This document shows, in pieces, positions 1-8,078 of a stretch of 54,164 nt of DNA. Position 1 is the stretch's first letter; every line of letters starts with the position of its first letter. Under the pieces are notes generated by a model. That model was given only the letters and a program-made list of their open reading frames with translations. It was not told where the DNA came from and made no database searches. The DNA is taken from contig CAITIS010000159.1 in the NCBI GenBank assembly GCA_903892515.1, positions 1 to 54,164 of the forward strand, given 5' to 3'. The stretch comes from an uncultured Planctomycetota bacterium. Its GTDB lineage: Bacteria; Planctomycetota; Phycisphaerae; SM23-33. A program made the position numbers and the translations under genes.

Positions 1-52
1 AAATACACACCGAAGACATTCGCCAGTGAACGTCAATACCAACGTACAGCAT
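1..52 (-). CDS. IS110-family transposase, N-terminal fragment cut by the window edge
   Basis: Read on the minus strand from an ATG at 52, the 17 visible codons give MLYVGIDVHWRMSSVCI. This matches the start of IS110-family (DEDD) recombinases, whose first catalytic Asp lies in a Y-V-G-I-D-V-H/S motif. A strong Shine-Dalgarno (AGGAGG) lies about 7 bases upstream. The rest of the gene lies outside the window, so intactness cannot be judged. IS110 enzymes insert DNA through a guide (bridge) RNA encoded in the non-coding end of the element. The family call rests on a short stretch but the motif and RBS agree. Confidence 0.7.
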   Translation of the reverse strand, partial: MLYVGIDVHWRMSSVCI

Positions 53-53
53 T

Positions 54-119
54 GCAAGCCTCCTCTCTTGTATGTGGCGTCTTCGCCGACGACCACGAAC
101 TTACCAGAAGGAGGCTTGC
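54..119 (-). ncRNA. Structured region upstream of the IS110 transposase; possible part of a bridge RNA
   Basis: An 11-bp perfect inverted repeat (54-64 and 109-119) closes an inner stem in which GTGG and CGTC pair with GACG and CCAC. The 3' arm contains the transposase Shine-Dalgarno, so the fold would also hide the ribosome binding site. In IS110-group elements the non-coding end upstream of the recombinase encodes the bridge RNA, which fits this position and strand. The target-binding and donor-binding loops were not identified and the outer end of the element was not located. A simple translational control hairpin is the alternative. Confidence 0.4.
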
Positions 120-130
120 TTCATAAATAC

Positions 131-159
131 ATGGTCAGCCCGCTTCTGGGCTGGCCATG
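131..159. repeat. Palindromic repeat, 'ATGGTCAGCCCG' family
   Basis: An imperfect palindrome with arms ATGGTCAGCCCG and GGGCTGGCCAT around a short loop. It is the same family that brackets the RAYT gene (32801 and 33451) and recurs at 27424, 28262 and 31364. Confidence 0.75.
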
Positions 160-218
160 AAGTGGCGATGAAGAACGTCAACTGGTTTGTCCCTGTGTGG
201 TTGTTCACGAAGGTCCAG

Positions 219-251
219 ACATGGGCAGGCCCAAACGACGGCCTGACCATG
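219..251. repeat. Diverged palindromic repeat, 'ATGGTCAGCCCG' family
   Basis: A degenerate copy of the same palindrome, with ends ACATGGGCAGGCCC and GGCCTGACCATG. With the copy at 131 it occupies the otherwise gene-free stretch between the IS110 fragment and accA. I see no coding sequence in 53-309. Confidence 0.55.
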
Positions 252-309
252 CCCCCCAGCGCGGCGGTGATCCGTCTCCCCTGGCCGGGAAACTCTTGCA
301 AAGCGGCCA

Positions 310-1401
310 TTGGCGGCGGACAATGCTCGTAATGGCTCTAGCGGACGGAGCCGCGAAGCTATCGCAAGTCAGGAGACTCTGGCGATTCCACCGGAAACGA
401 ACAACTCGCGCGGCGGCAACGAGTTCATTCTTGAATTCGAGAAGCCCATGGCCAAGCTCAACCGAACCATCGGCGAGTTGGAGGCCGAACAGTCCACCTC
501 GGGCCGGAATCATGGCGAACAGATCCGCCTGCTGCGGGCCCAGTACCTCGAACTGCTCAAGAACACCTACGCCAACCTCTCTGCCTGGGAGACTGTGCAG
601 GTTGCCCGGCACCCCCAGCGGCCGTTGGCGATGGACTATGTGAACCGCATCGTCAAGGATTACACCGAGCTACATGGCGATCGCCGCTTTGGCGACGACC
701 GGGCCCTGCGCGTGGGCTTAGGCCGCATTTCCGGCAAGCGCGTGATGGTCATCGCCCAGCACAAGGGGCGCGACACCAAGGAGAAGATCGAGTGCAACTT
801 CGGCTGTGCCCACCCCGAAGGCTACCGCAAGGCCTTGCGCGGAATGGAGATGGCCGAGAAGTTCAGCCTGCCCGTGGTTTCGCTGATCGACACCCAGGGC
901 GCGTATCCGGGCGTGGGCAGCGAAGAGCGCGGCGTGGCTGAGGCCATCGCCCTGAACCTGCGCGAGATGAGCCGGCTCAAGACGCCGATTGTCTGCGTGG
1001 TGGTGGGCGAGGGCGGCTCGGGCGGCGCGCTGGGCGTGGGCGTGGGCGACCGCGTGGGCATGCTCGAATTCGCGTACTACAGCGTCATCAGCCCCGAAGG
1101 CTGTGCGGCCATTTTGTGGAAGAGCGGCGAAAAGGCAGCCGAGGCCGCCGAGGCGCTGAAGCTTACGTCCAAGAGCCTAAAGAGCCTGGACGTCATCGAC
1201 GACATCGTCCGCGAGCCGCTGGGTGGGGCGCATCGCAATCCGGCCGAGGCTGCGGCCAATCTGGAACGGCATCTGACGCGGACGTTGTCCGAACTGCGTC
1301 CGCTCTCGACCGAGAAGCTGCTGGAAACCCGCTACAACCGCTGGCGCAGAATGGGCAAGGTTCTCAAACTCGACTTCCAGCCCGTCTCCCGCGGGCGCTG
1401 A
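310..1401 (+). CDS. accA: Acetyl-CoA carboxylase carboxyltransferase subunit alpha
   Basis: The alpha half of the carboxyltransferase that moves CO2 from carboxybiotin to acetyl-CoA, the committed step of fatty-acid synthesis; it works with AccD as an alpha2beta2 complex in the cytoplasm. Diagnostic segments are LEFEKPMAKL (about residue 42), ARHPQRPLAMDYV, KGRDTKEKIECNFG, PEGYRKALRGMEMAEKF, DTQGAYPGVGSEERG, GEGGSGGALGVGVGD and YSVISPEGCAAILWK, all in family order. The length of about 360 residues is slightly above the E. coli enzyme. The start is uncertain: a TTG at 310 is the only standard start upstream of the conserved F-E-K-P segment, and the next ATG (448) lies inside the conserved region. 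The first 40 residues are unlike the family, so the true start may be non-canonical. Confidence 0.95.
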   Translation: MAADNARNGSSGRSREAIASQETLAIPPETNNSRGGNEFILEFEKPMAKLNRTIGELEAEQSTSGRNHGEQIRLLRAQYLELLKNTYANLSAWETVQVARHPQRPLAMDYVNRIVKDYTELHGDRRFGDDRALRVGLGRISGKRVMVIAQHKGRDTKEKIECNFGCAHPEGYRKALRGMEMAEKFSLPVVSLIDTQGAYPGVGSEERGVAEAIALNLREMSRLKTPIVCVVVGEGGSGGALGVGVGDRVGMLEFAYYSVISPEGCAAILWKSGEKAAEAAEALKLTSKSLKSLDVIDDIVREPLGGAHRNPAEAAANLERHLTRTLSELRPLSTEKLLETRYNRWRRMGKVLKLDFQPVSRGR

Positions 1402-1418
1402 CCGCGCCGGCAAGAAAA

Positions 1419-1491
1419 GTGTCGCGGGCGTCTCGCCCGCGCCGCAGTTGAGGAAGAAGGCCTTTTTGCGCGGGCGAGACGCCCGCGACAC
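1419..1491. repeat. 24-bp inverted repeat pair, 'GTGTCGCGGGCGTCTCGCCC' family
   Basis: Two perfect 24-bp arms (1419-1442 and 1468-1491) in opposite orientation lie in the gap between accA and the phosphatase gene; each arm is itself a palindrome. Copies or variants occur at 13321, 24905, 47170, 47243, 52950 and 52970. It could act as a terminator, but the dispersed copies argue for a mobile palindrome. Confidence 0.75.
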
Positions 1492-1501
1492 CTAAAATCG
1501 C

Positions 1502-2113
1502 ATGCCGCTGAGCAAGAAAACCCGCCTGTTCCTTACCGGCACGTGCATCACCGTGGCCATTCTGGCCGTGGCTGGGGCACTGTACGCCCGGCACGAGTAC
1601 GTCAAGTACCGGCCCAGGGTGGTCGAGGCTGGGCTGCTGTTCCGGTCGCGCCAATTGCCCGAGAAGGTTCTGGGGCAACTCAATCGATATGGCATCAAGA
1701 CGGTGCTGGACCTGCGCGGCGACGCCGACGAAGAACCGGCTGTGAGAAAGCGTGAAGAAGAGATCGTCCGCAGCCAGGGCATCGACTTCGTCTTTCTGCC
1801 CATGACGACCAGCCAGGTGGTGCCGACCGAAGCACAGTTGCAGCGGTTCCTGGAATTATTGCGCGGGCCTGGCCGGCCAGTGCTGGTGCACTGTCGCGAG
1901 GGCAAGGTCCGCACGGGCATGCTGGTGGCGAGTTTCCGCGTGCTGTACGACGGTTGGTCGCCCGACAAGGCCTTGGGCGAGATGTACTCCTTCTCGCAGA
2001 AGATCACCCCCGAAGGAACGAAGCAGCAGGCCGAGTTCCTGCGCGGGTTGGAGTCGCGGCGGCAGGAGTTGATGCAGCCGGTGAGTGAGAAGGCGCAGGC
2101 AGGGGGAAAGTAA
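1502..2113 (+). CDS. Membrane-anchored dual-specificity/tyrosine phosphatase-like protein
   Basis: A 203-residue protein with one N-terminal membrane segment (about residues 10-28) followed by a cysteine-phosphatase domain. The P-loop HCREGKVRTG (about residues 127-136) has the H-C-x2-G-x2-R form of tyrosine and dual-specificity phosphatases, with C as nucleophile and R binding phosphate. The upstream L-D-L-R-G-D segment fits the same fold. The anchor and short size suggest a catalytic domain facing the periplasm or cytoplasmic membrane surface; the substrate is unknown. There is no good Shine-Dalgarno, and the upstream spacer is filled by an inverted repeat. Confidence 0.8.
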   Translation: MPLSKKTRLFLTGTCITVAILAVAGALYARHEYVKYRPRVVEAGLLFRSRQLPEKVLGQLNRYGIKTVLDLRGDADEEPAVRKREEEIVRSQGIDFVFLPMTTSQVVPTEAQLQRFLELLRGPGRPVLVHCREGKVRTGMLVASFRVLYDGWSPDKALGEMYSFSQKITPEGTKQQAEFLRGLESRRQELMQPVSEKAQAGGK

Positions 2114-2144
2114 CAAGCCCAGCCATGACCATGGCCGGGCTTGT
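2112..2144 (+). terminator. Strong hairpin directly after the phosphatase stop codon
   Basis: AACAAGCCC and GGGCTTGTT form the outer stem and GCCAT with ATGGC the inner stem, starting on the TAA stop. There is no clear T-run, so it is either a terminator or another palindromic repeat. The rest of 2145-2459 holds only repeats. Confidence 0.55.
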
Positions 2145-2252
2145 TGCAAATCAATCGCGCACACTAAGTACAAACGTGGTTGCTTCGCTTCGCTGCGTAA
2201 ACCACGGCACCCGGCTGAATATGTTCGCCCCGATCTGGCTACGCGATGGACT

Positions 2253-2361
2253 GGGTGCCATAGGTTGAGCCGCGCTGTTGCGGCTCTACCTATGTGAGAC
2301 GCAAGCATAGGCAGCCCCGCCTTCGCAAGACGACGCGAAGCCGTGTCAGCCTATGGCACCC
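2253..2361. repeat. 109-bp composite palindromic element, copy 1
   Basis: Ends are GGGTGCCATAGG and its complement CCTATGGCACCC. Inside is a second palindrome (GAGCCGCG...TTGCGGCTC) and the segment CATAGGCAGCCCCGCCTTCG. A second copy with the same structure lies at 13364-13471, so this is a small MITE-like or REPIN-like unit. Confidence 0.75.
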
Positions 2362-2430
2362 ACCGCAAACGTGGTTGCTCGCTTCACTCGCAAACCACGG
2401 CACCCTGCCGTCTTTGGCTACGCCCTACGC

Positions 2431-2458
2431 CCTATGACCTATGACCTATGACCTATGA
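2431..2458. repeat. Tandem 7-bp repeat, four copies of CCTATGA
   Basis: Four perfect CCTATGA units flanked by the related phrase CCTACGCC. The array ends immediately before the stop codon of the ThuA-like gene on the other strand. Confidence 0.8.
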
Positions 2459-2459
2459 C

Positions 2460-3089
2460 CTACGCCTTCGCCGCCCAGAGCATGCCGCGGGTCATGATGG
2501 TCAGGGCTTCGGGCACGTCTAAGTCCTTGGCCACGTGGCCCAGGCTGCTGTAGAAGACCTTGCCCTTGCCCCACATGCGTTTCCAGACCACCGGCATGGT
2601 GCAGCCATTGCACTCGAAGGTGGTCGTCGCCAGCACGTGGTTGGACGGATCGACGTGCATGTAATACTGCTCGCTGTGCATGTTGAAGTTGCCCAAGCCG
2701 GCCGTGATCGGGTCGGCGTGGTCCAGGATGTGCACGCGATAGTCGATGATGCCGCCGGGATGGGCGACCCATTGCCCGCCGACCATGAACTGCCAGTCGC
2801 AGGCCTCGCGGAAGGCGTCGCCCATGCCGCCATGCAGGCCGGCAATGCCCACGCCGTTCTGCACCGCGGCCAGGACGTTCTTGAGCTGGTCGCCGGTGAT
2901 CTTGCCCATCGTCCAGATCGGCACGATCAGCGACAGTTCGGCCAGCTTGGCCTCATCCAGGAACGAGTCCAGCGTGGCCGACACCTCGACCTCGAACTTG
3001 TTCTTGCGCAACTGGCCGGCCAATATCTCGGCAACCTGCTTGGGCTCGTGGCCATCCCAGCCGCCCCACACGATCAATGCCTTTGGCAT
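2460..3089 (-). CDS. ThuA-like domain protein
   Basis: A 209-residue cytoplasmic protein that fills the whole ThuA-like (class I glutamine amidotransferase-like) fold. Visible features are the start KALIVWGGWDGHEP, the central GLHGGMGDAF segment and HPGGIIDYRVHI, followed by VVWKRMWGKGKVFYSSLGH, the family's hallmark of a site lined by Trp and Gly. The Cys of true amidotransferases is not evident. ThuA proteins are linked to sugar or trehalose-derivative use, and planctomycetes have many of unknown substrate. The start is supported by AGGAG 7 bases upstream. It is divergent from the large paralogue at 3289. Confidence 0.85.
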   Translation of the reverse strand: MPKALIVWGGWDGHEPKQVAEILAGQLRKNKFEVEVSATLDSFLDEAKLAELSLIVPIWTMGKITGDQLKNVLAAVQNGVGIAGLHGGMGDAFREACDWQFMVGGQWVAHPGGIIDYRVHILDHADPITAGLGNFNMHSEQYYMHVDPSNHVLATTTFECNGCTMPVVWKRMWGKGKVFYSSLGHVAKDLDVPEALTIMTRGMLWAAKA

Positions 3090-3194
3090 CGCAATCTCCT
3101 AAAAGAGCAACTTCTACCGCGCCGGTGGGCGTTTGCCAAGGCAAGAGAACGCCCGCGGCGTCGAATTGGCGTATGCAAATGCGGCAGTAATCCT

Positions 3195-3223
3195 TTGACT
3201 GATCAAAAAATCAGGGTTAGTAT
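3195..3223 (+). promoter_or_regulatory. Sigma70-type promoter for the LEGR paralogues
   Basis: TTGACT and TAGTAT are separated by 17 bases, about 65 bases before the start of the first paralogue. The spacer contains a small inverted repeat (CTGAT...ATCAG) that could be an operator. Confidence 0.55.
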
Positions 3224-3288
3224 CACAGGCCGTCAGCTAGAGTATCCGTCGCAAGCGCAAGTCACACACGGGATTATGGGAGAGAGTC

Positions 3289-5418
3289 ATGCTGAAAAAC
3301 CATCGCCTGCACCGTAAGGCACTGCCCTCGTCGTCGCCGCTGTGCGAGATGTTGGAGGGCCGGCTCTTCCTGACGGCCAACGATGTCGTGGCGACTCTGA
3401 GCAACGGTGTGCTGACAATCACCGACAGCCCTGCGGAGGATACGTTCACCGTGGATGGGGGCGGATTGCAGTCCGATCACAAGATCACGATCACCGCAAA
3501 AAGCGGCACCAGCACCACGATCAATGGCCAGCAAAGCTGGACGACACCGACGCCCGTGACCGGCGCGATCAAGATACTTGTGGGTCATGCCAGCGACAGC
3601 GTCACGGTGCAGAACCTGACTGCACTGAAAAGCCTGAGCGTAACCCAGGCGGGTGAAGACAGCCTCGATCTGAACATGGAGGGCTGCGACATCAAAGGCG
3701 GCCTGACGTTCACGGGCAATGCGGAATACCACACTGTTTCATGGGTGCATTGCACGTTCGAAGGGGCGGTGCTCGCCGACGTAACCGACGGTTACGGCAC
3801 GTTCTATGCCAACGGGAGTCAGTTTAAGAAGTCGCTGACGGTCCAGGGCAGTGCGGGCAATGACACCGTTGATCTACGCAGTTGCCAGGTGGCCGGGAAG
3901 CTGTCGCTGTCCCTGGGTGACGGGCCTAACTTCTTCGATATCAAGACGCCAGGCACAGCGAGTTCCTACGCTGACGTGATCTACGCAGGCGGCAGCGGCG
4001 TGGACAATATCTCGTTGACGACCGTCACGCCCATCAGCGGCCAGGCGAAGTTCGATCTGGGCGCGGGCGACGACATATTCAGTATCTTTGAAGTTACCGC
4101 CAAGACGCTGACGGTCAATGCCGGCGAGGGCGCCAACGACATAACCATGGAAGATGCCTCCTTCTCGGGCGCGACGACCTTGACCTCCGGCGACGGCGAC
4201 GACCAGTTCACATTTACGAGCGTGGGCTTCAACGGCGCCGCAACGCTGAATGGCCGGGGCGGCAGCGCGAACGTGGGAAACAAGTTCAATGTCACCGGCT
4301 GCCACTATAACAAGTCCCTGACCATCCAGGGCAGCCAAGGTCTCGATACCCTGACGTTCACGAGTTGCAAGGTCGAGGGGGCGCTGTCGGCGTCGCTAGG
4401 CGATGGCGGCAGCGACTTCACGTTTCAAAAGGGCAGCGCGACCGGCTGGATCGGCGGCGACTTCAGCTACAAGGCCGGCGAGGGCCCTGATTCCGTGACG
4501 GTGACCGACAGCACGATCGTCGGCCAGGCCAAGATCGACACCGGGCTGGGAAGCGATGGCGGCGACCACCTGATCACGTTCACCCGGGCCACGCTCAGAA
4601 AGAATCTTCAGTGCACGAGCTTGGAGGGGAACGGCACGATCAGCGTGGCGGCCAGCACGGTACAGGGGAACGTCGTGGTCTCGGGCGCCGACGGCCAGGA
4701 GGAATTGCGACTGGATACCAGCAGCGAGATCAAGGGCAATGCCAGCGTCACCGAGTCGACGGACGTGGCGATCTTGACTCTGTATGGCGGGGGCGGAACG
4801 ATCGATGGAAATGCGTCAGTCAACGGGTTTGGCGGTGCCACCCTGCACATGAGTCAGGGGTCCACCTTGGGCTGCGAGATCAAGGGCGCCGCGGCCGTCA
4901 CCTCCAAGCTGGGCGCCGCTACCGTGACGATCAATGCCGGGACCATCGACGGGAAGTTTGCCATCCAAGGTGGCACCGATGGCACCATGATCTCGATTTC
5001 CGGCCCAGCGGTGTTCAAGAAGGACTTTTCGATTACCGGCGCTGGCGGTCGAAATGACATCACGCTGGCCGGGGCCACGTTCAGCGGCAAGGCGAACATC
5101 AAGACCGGCCCGGGCCGGGATCTCCTGACGGTCGATGACGCCACCTTCAGCGGCAAGGCTAGCTTCGACCTGGGCGCCGGCTACGACATCGTCAACGTGG
5201 AAACGACGACGACAACCGCGGGCGCCAAGACGACCTTCACGGGCGGCTTGGATCTCCTGGGCGGCACCGGCGAAGACACGATCGTGATGGGCGTGGCGGC
5301 CGATGCGAAGCGGCAAGTGGTCTTCTCAGGCCCCTCGACGCTGGATGGCGGACTGGACCAGGATAGATGCACCAACGGTAATACCACCGGGTCGCCCGTC
5401 CTGAAGAACTTCGAATAA
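3289..5418 (+). CDS. Large exported repeat protein with LEGR N-terminal signal, paralogue 1
   Basis: A 709-residue protein of unknown function. Residues 1-30 carry a basic stretch followed by CEMLEGRLFLTA, a variant of the LEPR-XLL signature found at the N-terminus of planctomycete surface proteins. The rest is low in Lys/Arg, rich in Gly, Thr, Ser and Asp, and built of short beta-type repeats such as LTVNAGEGANDITM, GDGDDQFTF and GLDTLTFTSC. A longer unit of about 150 residues recurs twice (K-S-L-T-V/I-Q-G-S-x-G ... G-Q-A-K-x-D), suggesting a beta-helix or beta-solenoid. No catalytic motif or membrane anchor is visible. It is followed 84 bases later by a paralogue of exactly the same length. 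A surface or matrix protein is the likely role. Confidence 0.8.
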   Translation: MLKNHRLHRKALPSSSPLCEMLEGRLFLTANDVVATLSNGVLTITDSPAEDTFTVDGGGLQSDHKITITAKSGTSTTINGQQSWTTPTPVTGAIKILVGHASDSVTVQNLTALKSLSVTQAGEDSLDLNMEGCDIKGGLTFTGNAEYHTVSWVHCTFEGAVLADVTDGYGTFYANGSQFKKSLTVQGSAGNDTVDLRSCQVAGKLSLSLGDGPNFFDIKTPGTASSYADVIYAGGSGVDNISLTTVTPISGQAKFDLGAGDDIFSIFEVTAKTLTVNAGEGANDITMEDASFSGATTLTSGDGDDQFTFTSVGFNGAATLNGRGGSANVGNKFNVTGCHYNKSLTIQGSQGLDTLTFTSCKVEGALSASLGDGGSDFTFQKGSATGWIGGDFSYKAGEGPDSVTVTDSTIVGQAKIDTGLGSDGGDHLITFTRATLRKNLQCTSLEGNGTISVAASTVQGNVVVSGADGQEELRLDTSSEIKGNASVTESTDVAILTLYGGGGTIDGNASVNGFGGATLHMSQGSTLGCEIKGAAAVTSKLGAATVTINAGTIDGKFAIQGGTDGTMISISGPAVFKKDFSITGAGGRNDITLAGATFSGKANIKTGPGRDLLTVDDATFSGKASFDLGAGYDIVNVETTTTTAGAKTTFTGGLDLLGGTGEDTIVMGVAADAKRQVVFSGPSTLDGGLDQDRCTNGNTTGSPVLKNFE

Positions 5419-5502
5419 AACTCACCGGCAGCCAGCGCCTCAGGCGCGACCGGCGGAACAATAATCGCACTCCCAAAGAAATGGGATTACAGGAGACGCA
5501 CC

Positions 5503-7632
5503 ATGCTGAAAAGCCGTCGAATTCGTCACAAGAGCGCTGGACCGTTGCCGCTGTGCGAGATGCTGGAAGGCCGGTTGCTGTTGGCCGCCACGCCCAACGT
5601 TGTGGCGACCCTGACCAACGGCGTGCTGGTCGTCACCGGCGGCGACGGGGCCGAAACGTTCGTGCTGGAAGCCGGTGGGCTGGCCGGCACGATCAAGATC
5701 ACCGGGACCAGCACCACCATCAACGGCGCGGCCTCGTGGACCACGCCCTCGGTAGTGACAGGCGCCATCAAGATCACGACCGGCGCCGGCGATAACCACA
5801 TAACCGTGCAGTACCTGACGGCGCCAAAAACCCTGAGCATGACCAAGACCGGTTCGGGCAACGCCTGGGCGACGGTTGAAAGTTGCACGATCAAGGGCGA
5901 TACCACGATCACGGGCGGTTTGCAGTACCAGAATGTTGCGCTTACGGACTCCTGTGTCTTTGAAGGAAACGTAGTGGTAGATGGCACAGCCACGCCGCTG
6001 AACGGCGTCGCGGCCTATGCCTCCCAGTTCAAGAAGTCGCTGACGGTCAAGAACAGCGGACTTAAGAGCTGCAACGTCACCCTGCGCGACTGCCAGGTCT
6101 CCGGCAACGTGTCCTTGCCCCTGGGAAACAGTGATAATGATCTGACGATTGAAAAAAGCAGCGGTACGTCCAGCATCGGCGGTGACCTGATCTACACCGG
6201 CGGCAGCACCGTGGACACAGTTACCGTAACGAATACGACCATCACCGGGCAGGCGAAGTTCGAGCTTGGCGGGGAAGATGACGTGTTCCTGATGGCCAGT
6301 TCGACGGTGAAGAAAGCGCTGACGATCAATGCCGGCGAGGGCGCCAACCAGGTGACGGTCAACGCCGCCACCACCATCGAAGGCGCCACGACCGTGACAG
6401 CGGGCGACGGCGACGACAAGTTCACGTTTGGGCCGGCGTATTTCAAAGGGGCCGTGACAATCAACGGCCGGGGTGGCAGCCCGAATGTTGGGAACAAGCT
6501 CGTCGCCACTTCGTGCGACTTCGGCAAGACGCTGACGATTCAAGGCTCAGAAGGCCTGGACACCATGACGTTCACGGGCTGCAACGTCGTCGGGGCGCTG
6601 GCGACCGCGCTGGGCGATGGCGGAAGCAGCTTTACGTTCCAGAAGGGCAGCGCCTCCTGCACGATCGGCGGCGATTTCAGTTACAAGGCTGGCCAGGGCG
6701 ATGACAGCGTGAAGGTGAGTGACACCACGATTGCCGGCCAGGCCAAAACCGACACCGGGCTGGGAGCTGGGTCAACTGGCCACACCATCACCATCACCAA
6801 CGCGGTTCTCAAAAAGAATCTTCAGTGCACCAGCTTGTCCGGTGACGGCACGATCGCTCTGACCGGCAGCACGGTTCAAGGGAACGTCGCGACCTCAGCG
6901 GCCAAAGGCTGGGCAGAGGATTTGCGCGTGCTGGGCACAAGTGTCGTCGACGGCAGCGTAAGCATGGCCTCGGCGAACGGGCTGGATGTCCTGACCCTGG
7001 ACTTCGGCTCCCAGATCGAGGGCAACGTGGGCATCACCGGGTTTGGAGGCGCCAGTCTGCGCATGAGCCCCGGATCGTCCACTCCTTGCGAGATCAAGGG
7101 CGACGCGACGCTCACCTCCAAGACGGGCATTGCCATCACCAGCCTGAATGCCGGGACGATCGATGGCAAGCTGGCCATCACTGGCGGCGCCAATGGCTGC
7201 TCGGTTTCGATTCCAGGGGCCGTGACGATCAAAAAAGACTTCTCGCTCACGGTCACCGGCGGCCAGAGCATGATCACGCTAGCCGGAGCCACCTTCAGCG
7301 GCAAGACCAGCATTAAGACCGGTCCCGGCCAGGATACCCTGGTCGTCGACGACGCCACCTTCACCGGCAAAGCTACCTTCGACATGGGCGCGGGCTACGA
7401 CATCGTGAACATGGAGAGGGCCTCCACAACCGCGGGCCTCAAGACGACGTTTACCGCCGGGCTGGACCTGCTGGGCGGTGCGGGCAATGACACGATCACG
7501 CTGGGCTGGGCCGGCGATGCGAAACGCCAGGTGGTCTTCTCGGCGGCAAGCAACCTGGATGGCGGGCCAGACAGCGACAAGTGCACCAACAACAATATCA
7601 CCGGGACGCTCGTGCTGAAGAACTTCGAATAA
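5503..7632 (+). CDS. Large exported repeat protein with LEGR N-terminal signal, paralogue 2
   Basis: Also 709 residues and alignable end to end with the upstream gene, from CEMLEGRLLLAA near the start to the shared C-terminal VLKNFE. It has the same Gly/Thr/Asp-rich beta repeats, for example GDGDDKFTFG, LTIQGSEGLDTMTFTGC and KTGPGQDTLVVDDATF. The start has a good Shine-Dalgarno (AGGAGA, 7 bases away). The 84-base gap contains no obvious promoter, so both genes are probably one transcript. The equal length despite much substitution suggests selection on the fold. Function is unknown; a cell-surface or matrix role is inferred from the N-terminal signal. Confidence 0.8.
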   Translation: MLKSRRIRHKSAGPLPLCEMLEGRLLLAATPNVVATLTNGVLVVTGGDGAETFVLEAGGLAGTIKITGTSTTINGAASWTTPSVVTGAIKITTGAGDNHITVQYLTAPKTLSMTKTGSGNAWATVESCTIKGDTTITGGLQYQNVALTDSCVFEGNVVVDGTATPLNGVAAYASQFKKSLTVKNSGLKSCNVTLRDCQVSGNVSLPLGNSDNDLTIEKSSGTSSIGGDLIYTGGSTVDTVTVTNTTITGQAKFELGGEDDVFLMASSTVKKALTINAGEGANQVTVNAATTIEGATTVTAGDGDDKFTFGPAYFKGAVTINGRGGSPNVGNKLVATSCDFGKTLTIQGSEGLDTMTFTGCNVVGALATALGDGGSSFTFQKGSASCTIGGDFSYKAGQGDDSVKVSDTTIAGQAKTDTGLGAGSTGHTITITNAVLKKNLQCTSLSGDGTIALTGSTVQGNVATSAAKGWAEDLRVLGTSVVDGSVSMASANGLDVLTLDFGSQIEGNVGITGFGGASLRMSPGSSTPCEIKGDATLTSKTGIAITSLNAGTIDGKLAITGGANGCSVSIPGAVTIKKDFSLTVTGGQSMITLAGATFSGKTSIKTGPGQDTLVVDDATFTGKATFDMGAGYDIVNMERASTTAGLKTTFTAGLDLLGGAGNDTITLGWAGDAKRQVVFSAASNLDGGPDSDKCTNNNITGTLVLKNFE

Positions 7633-7721
7633 GCGGGCAAGACTAAGCAGAGAAGAAGCGTGGTGGCGTCCAGGCAGGGACGCCACCATTGGCGTTGACC
7701 ATGGAATGGCAGGAGTGGCTC

Positions 7722-7832
7722 ATGCGGAAACACCGTCGATCACGTCGTGCGGCTTCTGGCCCAGCGTCGCCGCACTGCGAGATGCTGGAAGGGCGGCTGT
7801 TCCTGACCGCTACCAATAATGTCGTCGCGACG
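7722..7832 (+). pseudogene. Truncated third LEGR paralogue
   Basis: Thirty-seven codons reproduce the N-terminus of the two genes upstream: a basic start, then CEMLEGRLFLTATNNVVAT, with a Shine-Dalgarno (AGGAGT) in the same place. After the V-V-A-T the similarity stops abruptly and the reading frame runs into unrelated sequence and palindromic repeats. It looks like a third tandem copy whose remainder has been deleted or replaced. Confidence 0.75.
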
Positions 7833-7955
7833 TGCCGGAGAAGGTCGGACGATGTGTCTGCTTTCCCCGGCAGTGCTGGGGGCTTTGCCTATCCGGCTCA
7901 CACTCGAACTGGGGCGTGAGCCGTACAGGGGAGAGGTCGATCAAGCCGCAACAGC

Positions 7956-8040
7956 CACAGCCGAGGGCGGCTGTGCCACGGGAAAAGCCACAGCCGAGGG
8001 CGGCTGTGCCACGAAGCCAAATCACAGTCGAAAGTGCCTG
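7956..8040. repeat. Tandem palindromes, 'CACAGCCGAGGGCGGCTGTG' family
   Basis: Two perfect copies of the palindrome with CCACG at the 3' side start at 7956 and 7989 (33-bp step); a decayed third starts near 8023. A second array with the same 33-bp step is at 51628. Single copies are at 13509 and 37995. The remainder of 7833-8078 has one hairpin (GGCTCAC/GTGAGCC) and no gene. Confidence 0.8.
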
Positions 8041-8078
8041 TGCTTACGGGGCTGGTCACGAGCGAGAGACCACTGAGT

